DNA from: Aedoeadaptatus nemausensis | GTDB lineage: Bacteria > Bacillota > Clostridia > Tissierellales > Peptoniphilaceae | Length of the DNA: 51,240 bases | Assembly (NCBI RefSeq): GCF_903819165.1 | Contig: NZ_CAIJCS010000020.1 | Location: 1-51,240, forward strand | Reading direction: 5' to 3' | Shown: positions 6,251 to 15,004 of the stretch, piece after piece | Position numbering within the stretch: the stretch's first letter is position 1 | How the letters are laid out: every line of letters begins with the position of its first letter | Position numbers and translations under genes: made by a program | The notes under the pieces: generated by a model | The model's input: only the letters and a program-made list of their open reading frames with translations | What the model was told of the DNA's origin: nothing | The model's database searches: none

Positions 6251-9200
6251 ATGAAAGCATTACAAGTTCATAAAAAGAACTATTTGCTTCTGATCTTGTT
6301 TATGAGCGTGCTCCTGGCGTTCCAATTTCCGTCCCTTATACGGGCGGAATCGGAAAGCACGGCGGAAGCTGAAAAAATAGTCAGCGAAACGCCGAAGGAG
6401 AGCATCCCTGAAAAAGATGTTGCTCAACGAACAGAAGAGAAGAAGCAGGCGAGAGCCGAAGAAGAATCCATAGCAGATACCGAAGCACTTCCCGAGGATG
6501 AGACGCTGCCGGAAATCGACGGTGTATCCCCTGAGGAAGTACAATCGGAACCTGCTGAGGAAGCGAAAAAAACGGCAGAATCGGAACAAGCAACCGATGA
6601 AGAAGTACTTAAAGAAGAGGAAGCCTCGAACGCAGAACCGGCGAAGGAAGAAGCTGAGGAGCCTGAGATTTTAAAACAAGGCGAAGTCTTGGAAGTCGAC
6701 GCACTGGCTAAAGAGCCTATGGCTTTTGGGGCAGGGGCTGAAACTTCTGAAAAAATCGTCGAAGTAGAAGATTTTGATGGTTTGAAGAAAGCTATTGCCG
6801 ATGCCGGCAGTACGAAGACTACCATTAAAATTATGAAAAGCTTCACTTTAACAGAAGCTTTAACCATCGGAAAAGACCAAGACATTACCTTAACCGCTAA
6901 TAATACGCGGAAAGAAGATCCTTGGGTGCCTATTGAACGGCCGGCGGATTACGCCGACCAAGGGGAGAAGACGCAACGGGAGATTATCGAAGAAGGCAGA
7001 AAACGCGGGGAAGAAGCTTTAGAGAAAGCTGATTTAGAGAAAAATCCGCTGCCTTCTGAAGATAGCGGAAACATAATTATAAAAAGAGCAGAGAATTTCA
7101 TAAAAGATACTCTGTTCAAAGTATTAGGTAAACTGACTCTAGGTACGGAAGATTCCGCCGTCTACATCGACGGAAATGGAGATTATGCACGTACAGCTTT
7201 TGATGATAAAGGATCCGTCATCGATGTCAATGGCGAGCTGGAAATGAAAAACGCCGTCATTATGAATTCATATAATAAGCACGGCTACACCGGTCCTATC
7301 CGCGTCAATAAGGGCGGAAAGTTTACCATGGAAGGGGGAAGAATTTCTAAAAATACTTCCTTCGAACAGATCGATCAAGATTACACTCGCCCAACAGCGG
7401 CAGGCGCTGTCTATGTTCGCCCGGGCGGAACCTTTACCATGAAAAATGGATTGATCGACAACAATCACGGCGGTCTCACAGGCGGTGTATTTGCCGGAGA
7501 CCTTTTTGGATCTAAAGAAGATCCTGCGGAAGTTACGATGAATGGCGGGATTATCGCTAACAATCTATCAGCTACCCGCTATCAAATGGGCGGAGGGCTC
7601 AATGGTTTTCCAAAATCAAAAATTACCATCACTGACGGCATCATCGCCGGAAACAAATCTTTCACAACCGGCGGCGGGGTTGCGATTTCTTCCCAATACA
7701 TCGGCAGCCCGAGCAATATCTTAGGTAGGGAAAAAGCAACCGTAAACACCAATTACGAAAATTTCATAAAAGAGAATAAGGCCGAAGCTTTTATCGACGG
7801 CGGTTTGATTTATAAAAACAGGGCCATGACTTCAGGCGGCGGCATCTATGTCGACTCAAATGACGTCAATTTTGGTAGGACAATGATCCTGGATAATATA
7901 GCAGGAATGTTTGGTGGCGGCGTTTATGCCTCCTTCCCGCCCATTACCCAAAAACTGGAGAACATTCTAATTACTGAAAACCGTGCGTATGGCGGATACA
8001 CAGGTAGTATTATTGGCGGAAGTAATGGCGGTGGCCTTTGGAATTGCCCTACGGGCTTCGTCCACATCGGCGACGGCCATAGTGTCTACGTGTACAACAA
8101 TGACTCCGGTAGTTATGGAAAAGATATTACATTCTCTGAAAAGACTTGGTATTTCAGCTTAAATGGAGTAAATATTAAAGATGAATTCTATTCTCATATT
8201 TCACCGGTAACCAAAGACAAAAATATCATCAAGTTTCTGGAAGACGGCCCGAATAAAGAAAAGGGTGTGGAAATTCCGGAACGACTTTCATATCATGCTC
8301 TATATACTCACTTAAAGTCCATTTACAGTGAGGCACTGATCAAAGAAGCCTGGAAAAATTCCCAAACTTTTGTTTTAGGCAACCAAGCCAATAATGGTGG
8401 CGGCGTAGGCTCCAATGCCAATATAACGACTCCGAAAGACGAAGGCGAGTATGGCATCGAGGTCAACAAAAAGTGGGACGATAGGATCGAGAAACACACA
8501 ATTCCAAGGAATATCAAGGCCGATCTTTTTATCGTACCTCTAAATAAAGATGAGAAGTACGTCAAGGCCAATTACGGCAAGGATAACTCCCTTTTTAAAT
8601 ATGGTGAGATTACCCTGGGTGAAGACAACAATTGGCACAGTCGATTCGACACCAACTATTTTAACGGTGCCAACAAAGAGGAGATTCTGAAGAAGCTTAA
8701 AATTAAAGATTTCTCCGACATCGGTCTACCTGACGATGCTTACCAAATGGATAAAGGCTTACCTTTTACTGCTGAAGAATTAGCCCAAAAAGGCTATAAG
8801 TATTTGGTTATAGAACAAGGTGACAGATACTTTGTGGAATATGATGAAGAGAAGCCGACAGAAGATAAGACGGAGAAAGCCGGCGTCCTTGAAATAACCA
8901 GAGAATACAATGATAAATATGATAAGGACTCTGATCGGAAAGATAAAGACTTATACTTCTACCTTTACGATTCTGAAAAACAAACTCTTACTCGCATCGG
9001 TCAAACGACTATCCATGAAGAAAAAGATGAAAATGGCATCGGTAAAGGTTTTGGAAAAGCTACGATTGCCCACCCGCTTCTTTTGAAGAAGGTTTCGGAA
9101 TATAAATATTACGGAGCTTACCGTAAGTTTACAGAATATGAGGGATGGGATGATGTCGAAGGCTATCACAATAAAGATCGGGGCTATGCCATTGTATTAA

Positions 9201-11248
9201 CTGAAAATAAAGATGGCACATTAACCGTCGAAATTCCCTATTTGTGGCTTAACGATTACTATGATGATGTAGGTTTTTCCGCTCAACAAGTTGAAGAAAC
9301 TCAAGAATATGTTATCAAGGGTAATGAAACTCATAGTTTTACACTGACGAACTCGCCTTGGGGCAAATTAGATGTAGAAAAATCTTGGAAGAATATTAAA
9401 GAGAAAGACCAAGCTAAATCTATGGACTTCTACTTGCTCTTAGACGGAAAACGAATAGTAGACGGTTATGATGAAAAAGGCAAGCCGATTTACAGAAAGC
9501 TTACCTTGAAGGCTGAAGACGAATGGAAGGGTAGCTTTGATAAGCTCGACCCGAAAGCCTTAGCTGCCGGAAAATATACTCTCGAAGAAGATTCCGATAT
9601 TTTTGCACCGGAGTTTATCAATAAAAAAGAGAAGTTTGTAATTCGTATTGGCTATGCCGATAACTACCATGAAGAAGGTCAGCCAGAGAATTATCTTACC
9701 TCTACATCGGGACACTTTAAGGGCTATAACTATAAAAATGAAGATGGAACCATGAAGGGTATCAAAATGAATTTATACCTTGATGGTGAAAAAGTGGATA
9801 CGAAGGAATTTACTTTTACCGTTGATTACATGCCTGATTACGACTTCACTTATTACTATCTTAAAGATAATGTTGTCTTCAAAGAGCTGGAAGTGGAAAC
9901 TTACGGCCAAGGTATTCCGGTAAAATACTACGACGTGATCAGCAACGAACCGGGGCTCTATGAATATAATTTCTATCTTAAAAAAGATGAAGATGGAGCC
10001 TATGCCCTATACCTTCCGCGCCTGGTCATCAATGGTGTACCTTATGCGGATTTGTTCCGAGCTGAGAAACTAGAGGCAAATCCTATATATGATTCCCATG
10101 ATAAGATAAACTCTATCTCTCCTTTAAAAGTTAAAGAAGAGTGGCAAGTCAAAGTGGATAACCATTACGGTCCCACTCATAATATCGAAATTCTAAAGAA
10201 ATGGATTGACGGAGAGGACCAAGTTCCCGACGAAATTACAGTTCTCGTAAGGGATGAAAATGGCAAAGTTCAAGAGATCAAACTCACCAAGGAAGACAAT
10301 TGGCAAAAGACTCTTGAAAACTTAAAGGGAACCCTTCGTAAGCATGGTTATTCCATTGCTGAAGTGGACGTTCCGGGCTTTGCCGGAAAAGTTGATATAG
10401 AAAAAACAGGCCTTAAAATTACCGGTAAGGACAAAGACGGCAAGGAGATTACCCTCGACTATATGACGCCCGAACTTAAGAGGGTTTTAGCAAAGGGAAA
10501 TTATCGCTACGAAGTCTTTGAACTTTCGGAAAAAGATAAAGAAAAAGAGTTCAATCAAAAGAACATTAACACCTTTATCAAGGTCGAAAAACAAAAAGAT
10601 GGCCGTTATATTATCCGCTATGCGAAAGGTATCAGCTTAACGGAAATATTGGCAGTCAATGTCGCCAATACCTATATTCCTCCCGAAACACCTCCCGGAC
10701 CGAATACGCGCATCATCATCGTGAAGAAGCAGTGGGCTTTGGAAGATGGGAGCAAGCCGGCGGATAAGGTGATTGTAGAACTTTATCGCGACGGAAAGCC
10801 AACCGGCAGACGGATGGAACTGAGTGCGGCCAATAATTGGACCGGCGAATTCAGAGATCTGAAAATCGCCGATAAGTCCGATCCGACGAGAGAATATCTC
10901 TATACGGTTCGAGAAGTTGGGGAACATAACGGTTCCATCGAGCTCGACGATAAGAAGTACGACGTAATCTATACCGGTGACATGGTATCGGGCTTTACGA
11001 TTACAAACAAGGAAGTACCACCGGAAGAACCGCCGGAAGTACCTCCTGAAACACCGGAAGAACCCCCGGAAACACCGGAAGTACCGCCGGAAACACCACC
11101 GGTCATTCCACCGAAGATTCCGAAGACACCGCCTAAGAAGCCGGGCAGTCCGCAAACGGGCGTAGACGGTGTGAGCGGCGCATTTGCTCTTATGAGCAGT
11201 GCAGCAGCCGGACTATTCGTTCTTCAACGGAAGAAAAAGGAAGATTAA
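6251..11248 (+). CDS. Giant surface adhesin with beta-helix and Cna-B-like domains, sortase anchored
   Basis: A 1665-residue cell-wall protein. The start at 6251 is chosen because GGGAGG lies seven bases upstream and the product then begins with a normal signal peptide (KKNYLLLILFMSVLLAFQF, ending IRAES); an in-frame ATG at 6134 would bury it. Next comes an acidic Glu/Ala-rich stretch (about 35-155), a beta-helix region of repeated G-G-x-F-T-M-x-x-G-x-I turns (about 280-630), and several Cna-B-like repeats with V-x-K-x-W starts (near 735, 1037, 1310 and 1485). A Pro/Glu-rich wall-spanning segment (about 1587-1632), SPQTG (1633-1637), a hydrophobic segment and RKKKED end the protein. The sorting motif has Ser in place of Leu. 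Likely role: adhesion to host tissue (inference). Confidence 0.93.
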   Translation: MKALQVHKKNYLLLILFMSVLLAFQFPSLIRAESESTAEAEKIVSETPKESIPEKDVAQRTEEKKQARAEEESIADTEALPEDETLPEIDGVSPEEVQSEPAEEAKKTAESEQATDEEVLKEEEASNAEPAKEEAEEPEILKQGEVLEVDALAKEPMAFGAGAETSEKIVEVEDFDGLKKAIADAGSTKTTIKIMKSFTLTEALTIGKDQDITLTANNTRKEDPWVPIERPADYADQGEKTQREIIEEGRKRGEEALEKADLEKNPLPSEDSGNIIIKRAENFIKDTLFKVLGKLTLGTEDSAVYIDGNGDYARTAFDDKGSVIDVNGELEMKNAVIMNSYNKHGYTGPIRVNKGGKFTMEGGRISKNTSFEQIDQDYTRPTAAGAVYVRPGGTFTMKNGLIDNNHGGLTGGVFAGDLFGSKEDPAEVTMNGGIIANNLSATRYQMGGGLNGFPKSKITITDGIIAGNKSFTTGGGVAISSQYIGSPSNILGREKATVNTNYENFIKENKAEAFIDGGLIYKNRAMTSGGGIYVDSNDVNFGRTMILDNIAGMFGGGVYASFPPITQKLENILITENRAYGGYTGSIIGGSNGGGLWNCPTGFVHIGDGHSVYVYNNDSGSYGKDITFSEKTWYFSLNGVNIKDEFYSHISPVTKDKNIIKFLEDGPNKEKGVEIPERLSYHALYTHLKSIYSEALIKEAWKNSQTFVLGNQANNGGGVGSNANITTPKDEGEYGIEVNKKWDDRIEKHTIPRNIKADLFIVPLNKDEKYVKANYGKDNSLFKYGEITLGEDNNWHSRFDTNYFNGANKEEILKKLKIKDFSDIGLPDDAYQMDKGLPFTAEELAQKGYKYLVIEQGDRYFVEYDEEKPTEDKTEKAGVLEITREYNDKYDKDSDRKDKDLYFYLYDSEKQTLTRIGQTTIHEEKDENGIGKGFGKATIAHPLLLKKVSEYKYYGAYRKFTEYEGWDDVEGYHNKDRGYAIVLTENKDGTLTVEIPYLWLNDYYDDVGFSAQQVEETQEYVIKGNETHSFTLTNSPWGKLDVEKSWKNIKEKDQAKSMDFYLLLDGKRIVDGYDEKGKPIYRKLTLKAEDEWKGSFDKLDPKALAAGKYTLEEDSDIFAPEFINKKEKFVIRIGYADNYHEEGQPENYLTSTSGHFKGYNYKNEDGTMKGIKMNLYLDGEKVDTKEFTFTVDYMPDYDFTYYYLKDNVVFKELEVETYGQGIPVKYYDVISNEPGLYEYNFYLKKDEDGAYALYLPRLVINGVPYADLFRAEKLEANPIYDSHDKINSISPLKVKEEWQVKVDNHYGPTHNIEILKKWIDGEDQVPDEITVLVRDENGKVQEIKLTKEDNWQKTLENLKGTLRKHGYSIAEVDVPGFAGKVDIEKTGLKITGKDKDGKEITLDYMTPELKRVLAKGNYRYEVFELSEKDKEKEFNQKNINTFIKVEKQKDGRYIIRYAKGISLTEILAVNVANTYIPPETPPGPNTRIIIVKKQWALEDGSKPADKVIVELYRDGKPTGRRMELSAANNWTGEFRDLKIADKSDPTREYLYTVREVGEHNGSIELDDKKYDVIYTGDMVSGFTITNKEVPPEEPPEVPPETPEEPPETPEVPPETPPVIPPKIPKTPPKKPGSPQTGVDGVSGAFALMSSAAAGLFVLQRKKKED

Positions 11249-11254
11249 AATAAG

Positions 11255-11303
11255 AAAATGTACCGATCCCAAGCCGCTATGGCAGGGGCGGTACATTTTT
11301 TTT
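11255..11303 (+). terminator. Terminator after the adhesin gene
   Basis: AAAATGTACCG (11255-11265) pairs with CGGTACATTTT (from 11289), enclosing a smaller GCC/GGC hairpin, and is followed by a long T-run. Confidence 0.88.
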
Positions 11304-11344
11304 GCGGACTTTTTGATGTAGAGCTTGCGCCTCGAGTTTCCATC

Positions 11345-11373
11345 TTGTGAAAGAAAAGGGGCTTTGATATACT
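11345..11373 (+). promoter_or_regulatory. Promoter of the zinc-ribbon membrane protein gene
   Basis: TTGTGA and TATACT are 17 bp apart, with TGA before the -10 (extended -10). The predicted start is near 11380, about 80 bases before the ATG. Confidence 0.6.
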
Positions 11374-11462
11374 CGAATTAATATAAAGATTAAAGTGAAA
11401 AGCTTTTATGTTTCCAATGACGTCGGGTAGTGTGGAGGAAGAAAAGGAAGATGGAGGAAACT

Positions 11463-12497
11463 ATGAAATCAAAAGGTTTAGAATCGGTAGTATGTCCCCA
11501 TTGCGGAAAGGAAAATGAAGGGGATGCTTCTTTTTGCATCCACTGCGGCGGTTCTTTTTCGGAGCCGACCCCGTTGAAGACAGAACCGATGAAGCCCTGT
11601 CCCATTTGCGGGAAGGAGAACGAGGAAACTGCAATGTTCTGTATTTATTGCGGAGGTTCTCTCGTCGAGAAGGAAGTTCCCGAAGTCGAAGAAGCGGCGA
11701 CCAAAATATGTCCCGGTTGCGGAAAGGAAAATGCCGAAGGGGCTTTGTTCTGTTCGGGCTGCGGCTATTCTTTTTCAGAGAAGGTAGACCGGCGGGTGGA
11801 AGAGGCGCCGCTCAATGTCTGCCCCGAATGTGGGGAGGAAAATAACGAGGAAGCCATGTTCTGTGGCGTCTGCGGGCATTCTCTTCGAGATCCCTCGGAG
11901 AAAGGCAGGGGAACGAAAAAAGAGATCCGCTTTGAGGACATGGGCCAGCAGGTGGGGAAGAAAGTAGATGCTCTCGCAAAAAGCGGCAATGCGAAGGTAA
12001 AGAATTTTGCCGATTCTATGGACGACGAGAAAACAATCGAGTATTCGAAAACGGCCTATATTATTTCCGCCGTCGTCGCCGTAATCGCTCCCTTTTTGCC
12101 CTTTATATCATTTGAAGCTTTCGGTCGAACCATGAACTTTAATTATTTGAAGGTTTCGGCAGAAATTATTGGCGCCGGTACTTTTTGGTTGGACGGCATT
12201 TTACTAGTCTTTTTGGGAGTTCTCGCGGTTTTATTCTGGAGACTGGACGAAAAGATGGCCATGCTCGCCGTGGGTGCGGCGAGCGCCTTCTTCGGCTTGT
12301 TGGAAAGCATTCAACTGTATCAAATGAAATCTTTTGCAGGCCTTCAGTTAGGTGAAATTAATAATCTTTTAGACACCCAACTCGGCGCCGGAGTTGCAAA
12401 AGTCGGCATCGGTTTTTACTTATCCATGCTTGCCTGTTTCGGCCTGCTCATCGCGTCGGGAATTTATTATTACAAACTTAAAGACAAAGAGAATTAA
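11463..12497 (+). CDS. Membrane protein with four tandem zinc ribbons
   Basis: A 344-residue protein; the start is chosen at the ATG five bases after GGAGG rather than upstream in-frame GTG/ATG codons. The N-terminal half holds four near-identical zinc ribbons of the form CPxCGKEN-x(5)-FCxxCG (about residues 10-145), joined by Glu/Pro-rich linkers. After a charged linker there are about four membrane segments (near 200-222, 240-262, 268-288 and 312-335). Zinc ribbons of this kind usually bind protein or nucleic acid partners; a sensor or scaffold role is only a guess. It is monocistronic, between two terminators. Confidence 0.9.
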   Translation: MKSKGLESVVCPHCGKENEGDASFCIHCGGSFSEPTPLKTEPMKPCPICGKENEETAMFCIYCGGSLVEKEVPEVEEAATKICPGCGKENAEGALFCSGCGYSFSEKVDRRVEEAPLNVCPECGEENNEEAMFCGVCGHSLRDPSEKGRGTKKEIRFEDMGQQVGKKVDALAKSGNAKVKNFADSMDDEKTIEYSKTAYIISAVVAVIAPFLPFISFEAFGRTMNFNYLKVSAEIIGAGTFWLDGILLVFLGVLAVLFWRLDEKMAMLAVGAASAFFGLLESIQLYQMKSFAGLQLGEINNLLDTQLGAGVAKVGIGFYLSMLACFGLLIASGIYYYKLKDKEN

Positions 12498-12500
12498 TTT

Positions 12501-12530
12501 AAAGGGGGAGCCTGAAAGGCTTCTCCTTTT
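12501..12530 (+). terminator. Terminator after the zinc-ribbon membrane protein
   Basis: A 12-bp stem (12501-12512 with 12518-12529, two G-T pairs) with loop TGAAA ends in TTTT. Confidence 0.85.
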
Positions 12531-12582
12531 AAAATGTTCAAATTTATGGTTTGGAGACTGTAGAAAAGGAATTGTTTGCAAT

Positions 12583-12614
12583 AAAAAATCTGCAGCCGAA
12601 TGGCTACAGATTTT
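12583..12614 (-). terminator. Terminator of the EamA transporter gene
   Basis: Read on the minus strand, AAAATCTGTAGCC pairs with GGCTGCAGATTTT around a short loop and runs into TTTTTT. The stem overlaps the gene's stop codon (12604-12606). Confidence 0.85.
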
Positions 12615-13533
12615 CTCGCACTCTTTCTTTGAGCGGTTTTTTCTTCTCCGGCTTTTTCTTTTCCGGGAAGGATATGATGAGCACGGCAATCAGAATGAGG
12701 GCCATACCTAAAAAGTCGGTGCCGGTAAAGGACAGGCCGTAAATAAAGACGGCGACGATGGTAGAGAACACGGCTTCCATGAGGTTAAACACACTGGAAA
12801 GAGTGGGGCCCGTCAAATGGGCGCCTTCCAGGAAAAGCCAGAAGGGAATGAGGGTGCCGCCGATGACGCAGTAGGCCACGGAGGCGATGGATTGAAGATC
12901 CCAAATGGCGGAGGAGTAATCGGGCCGGGTAACCAGGGCCAGGAGCACGCCGCCGAGGAGCATAGACGGCCCCATAATTTCCATGGAGCGGTAGGTCTTT
13001 GAAAGGCCCGTAGGTGCTACGTTGAAGTTCATAAAAGCTACGGCGGAGAGGGCGCCCCAAAAGAGGGTTTCCTTGCTGATTTTTAAACTGTGAATGTCTC
13101 CTCCGGTAACCATGAAAAACAGTCCGAGACTGCATATGGCAAGGGCGGGGTAGATTTTAAATTTCGGCGGCGTCTTCGTCTGGATCGCCACCACTGCGAC
13201 GATCAGAAAGAGCCCGCCGTATTCCATCAGCGTGGCCGTGGGGGCGTTGGCGGTGGCTACGGCGCAGAAGTAGCTGTACTGCATAAGGGTGAGCCCACCG
13301 AGGGCATAGAGGAGGAAGCTCGGTATGTTTTCCCGCTTCCTCACGACGCGAAAGGCATAGCGGCCGCTTCGCTTTAAATCCAGGAGGAAGATGAAGATGC
13401 CTACGGATATTAAACGGACGGAAACTAAAATTTCGGGGGTGAAATTTTTATGTTCAAATATAAACCCGCCTACATTTCCGTTAAACGCCCACAATAGAGC
13501 CGCCGAAGCTATAAGTAAAAAGCCCTTTAGCAT
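12604..13533 (-). CDS. EamA/DMT family transporter
   Basis: A 309-residue inner membrane protein of the drug/metabolite transporter superfamily, with about ten hydrophobic helices in two EamA repeats. The N-terminus ALLWAFNGNVGGFIF, the PEILVSVRLISVG segment and ALGGLTLMQYSYFCAVATANAP are typical of the first repeat. The second repeat contains TGPTLSSVFNLMEAVFSTIVAVFIYG. The C-terminus is basic (KKKPEKKKPLKERVRENL). Substrate cannot be predicted. GGAAGGAG precedes the ATG. It is monocistronic, with a possible promoter at 13620-13649 that has a dyad in its spacer. Confidence 0.94.
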   Translation of the reverse strand: MLKGFLLIASAALLWAFNGNVGGFIFEHKNFTPEILVSVRLISVGIFIFLLDLKRSGRYAFRVVRKRENIPSFLLYALGGLTLMQYSYFCAVATANAPTATLMEYGGLFLIVAVVAIQTKTPPKFKIYPALAICSLGLFFMVTGGDIHSLKISKETLFWGALSAVAFMNFNVAPTGLSKTYRSMEIMGPSMLLGGVLLALVTRPDYSSAIWDLQSIASVAYCVIGGTLIPFWLFLEGAHLTGPTLSSVFNLMEAVFSTIVAVFIYGLSFTGTDFLGMALILIAVLIISFPEKKKPEKKKPLKERVRENL

Positions 13534-13619
13534 AAACCACTCCTTCCTGATACTTTAAATGACGATGTGACTTCAAAAAAATAACGATGCGCAGGGCGCA
13601 CCGAGTGCTTCTATCCTTT

Positions 13620-13649
13620 ATTATGGGACTCGTTCGAGCGTAAAGTCAA
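13620..13649 (-). promoter_or_regulatory. Candidate promoter of the EamA gene with spacer dyad
   Basis: On the minus strand TTGACT and CATAAT are 18 bp apart. The perfect dyad CTCG-TT-CGAG (13629-13638) sits almost at the centre of the spacer, the position where MerR-family regulators bind. No regulator gene is adjacent. Confidence 0.5.
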
Positions 13650-13759
13650 GGGAAAATGGGATGAACACAAAATTAAAGAAGCTCTTTTTTTCTCTATACT
13701 ACATGGGCTTTTTTTAACGAATCTTTTGCTTAAAAATCCACGGAAGACGCTCTTTTTCC

Positions 13760-13788
13760 TTGACACCGGATCTCATAGAACTTATAAT
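13760..13788 (+). promoter_or_regulatory. Consensus promoter of the rpsF-ssb-rpsR operon
   Basis: TTGACA (13760-13765) and TATAAT (13783-13788) are 17 bp apart, a full sigma-A consensus, as expected for a ribosomal protein operon. Predicted start near 13795. Confidence 0.92.
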
Positions 13789-13794
13789 GGTTCA

Positions 13795-13849
13795 GATAGT
13801 TATCCTTGCTCGCCCTGCGAGCCGTCAGTCCACAAGGAGGTGACAGACA
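13795..13849 (+). promoter_or_regulatory. rpsF leader with small hairpin
   Basis: The leader holds a 6-bp hairpin GCTCGC-CCT-GCGAGC (13808-13822) followed by CCG and an AAGGAGGTGA ribosome binding site. Many bacterial rpsF leaders bind the S6:S18 complex through a structure with a conserved CCG. Whether this leader does is inference. Confidence 0.35.
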
Positions 13850-14134
13850 ATGAACAATTACGAAGTAATCTTAATGTTCTATCCCGATGCTGAATCTGAA
13901 AGACGTGAGAAACAATATGATCGTCTTAAAAAGATTATCGCCGATCACGGCACGATTAAATCGGAAGATGAATGGGGCACCCGTAAACTCGCTTACGAAA
14001 TCGAAGACTATAAAGAAGCTTTCTATACGCTCGTCGAATTCGAAGCTGAGCCGGAAGCCATTAAAGAATTCAGCCGTATCGCAGGTATCTCGGATACCGT
14101 TATGCGTCACATGGTCGTTCGCGTAGATGAATAA
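13850..14134 (+). CDS. rpsF: 30S ribosomal protein S6
   Basis: A 94-residue S6 of normal length. It begins MNNYEVILMFYPDAE and contains WGTRKLAYEIEDYKEAFYTL and the C-terminal MRHMVVRVDE. S6 binds the platform of the 30S subunit together with S18. It is the first gene of the rpsF-ssb-rpsR operon, with AAGGAGG upstream and a consensus promoter. The S6-SSB-S18 order is standard in Firmicutes. Confidence 0.98.
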   Translation: MNNYEVILMFYPDAESERREKQYDRLKKIIADHGTIKSEDEWGTRKLAYEIEDYKEAFYTLVEFEAEPEAIKEFSRIAGISDTVMRHMVVRVDE

Positions 14135-14154
14135 AAAACGGGATTGGTGATATC

Positions 14155-14661
14155 GTGAATTTAGTTGTACTTTATGGAAGATTGACTCGAGATCCGGAAC
14201 TTCGCTACAGTCAAAACGGCATGGCCAATACTTTTGCCACTATCGCCGTAGACCGTGGCATGAGTAGGGAAAAAAGACAGGAAGCGGAAGCGAACGGTCA
14301 ACCCACTGCCGATTTTATCGGCATTAAGGCCTTCGGCAAAACCGCCGAATTATTGAGCAATTACTTTCACAAGGGTAATCGCATTGCGGTTGAAGGCAGA
14401 ATCAGCACCGGAAGCTATGAGAAAAACGGCGAACGCGTCTTTACGACCGATGTCGTGGTAAATCGCGTTCACTTTATCGAATCGGCTAAGGAATCCGGCA
14501 ATATGGGTGCAAACCCGGGAGGCGCAGGCTTCAACGCTCCGCCGACCAATATGGCTTATCAATCTGCAGATGCAGGGAACAATGCCAATGCCGGCGGCTT
14601 CGGTCCGAAGTCTGACGACGAGGGCTATTATCCCATCGACAACAATGATATCCCATTTTAA
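14155..14661 (+). CDS. ssb: Single-stranded DNA-binding protein
   Basis: A 168-residue SSB with a GTG start after GGTGAT. The OB fold occupies about 1-110 (MNLVVLYGRLTRDPELRYSQ, then FIGIKAFGKTAELLSNYF). A Gly/Asn-rich flexible linker follows, and the acidic tip ends DNNDIPF, the conserved peptide that recruits repair and replication proteins. Central place in the ribosomal operon ties its level to growth. It probably acts with the DnaB helicase encoded 4 kb downstream. Confidence 0.97.
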   Translation: MNLVVLYGRLTRDPELRYSQNGMANTFATIAVDRGMSREKRQEAEANGQPTADFIGIKAFGKTAELLSNYFHKGNRIAVEGRISTGSYEKNGERVFTTDVVVNRVHFIESAKESGNMGANPGGAGFNAPPTNMAYQSADAGNNANAGGFGPKSDDEGYYPIDNNDIPF

Positions 14662-14682
14662 CTTCAGTTAAGGGGTGAGAAT

Positions 14683-14907
14683 ATGCAAAGAAGATTTCGT
14701 TCCAGAAAAAAAGTCTGCATTTATTGCGCAGATAAAGATAAAAAGATCGATTACAAAGATACACAAACGTTAAAACGTTTTATTTCCGATCGCGGCAAGA
14801 TTTTACCGAGACGTGTTACCGGCGCTTGCGCTAAACACCAACGTAAAGTTACCACTGCCGTAAAACGTGCACGTCAAGTTGCACTTTTACCTTACAGTGC
14901 CGACTAA
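14683..14907 (+). CDS. rpsR: 30S ribosomal protein S18
   Basis: A 74-residue S18 with the family core [20 protein letters not shown] followed by [15 protein letters not shown]. The N-terminal [12 protein letters not shown] has a CxxC, and with the later Cys and His could form a zinc site, as in zinc-type (C+) S18 variants. It is the third gene of the operon, preceded by AAGGGGTGAG and followed by a terminator. Confidence 0.98.
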   Translation: MQRRFRSRKKVCIYCADKDKKIDYKDTQTLKRFISDRGKILPRRVTGACAKHQRKVTTAVKRARQVALLPYSAD

Positions 14908-14913
14908 TCGGAG

Positions 14914-14940
14914 AGGCTCCCTTAATGGGGGCCTTTTTTG
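14914..14940 (+). terminator. Terminator after rpsR
   Basis: AGGCTCCC (14914-14921) pairs with GGGGGCCT (14927-14934, one T-G pair), loop TTAAT, followed by a T-run. Confidence 0.9.
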
Positions 14941-14974
14941 TTTAAGGGGCCAAATAGAACTATGATGGGAATTA

Positions 14975-14983
14975 TGGTAGAAT
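14975..14983 (+). promoter_or_regulatory. Possible extended -10 promoter of the yybS-gdpP operon
   Basis: TGG-TAGAAT lies 22 bases before the yybS start and after the rpsR terminator. The region 17 bp upstream (TAGAAC) is a poor -35, so this rests on the extended -10. Confidence 0.4.
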
Positions 14984-15004
14984 AGACTGATATGAGGTGA
15001 TAGA

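Larger units (their letters stand above)
13534..13849. other. Divergent intergenic region, EamA transporter and rpsF operon
   Basis: 316 bp with no gene. It holds a minus-strand promoter (13620-13649), a TGCGC/GCGCA hairpin (13588-13600), an AT-rich stretch, the strong rpsF promoter (13760-13788) and the rpsF leader with a small hairpin. Confidence 0.8.

Noticed and set aside
10637-11155. Minus-strand frame rich in Arg and Phe opposite the adhesin's C-terminus
   Set aside because: It is the complement of the repetitive Pro/Glu wall region and of a Cna-B-like repeat; its composition is an artefact of that.
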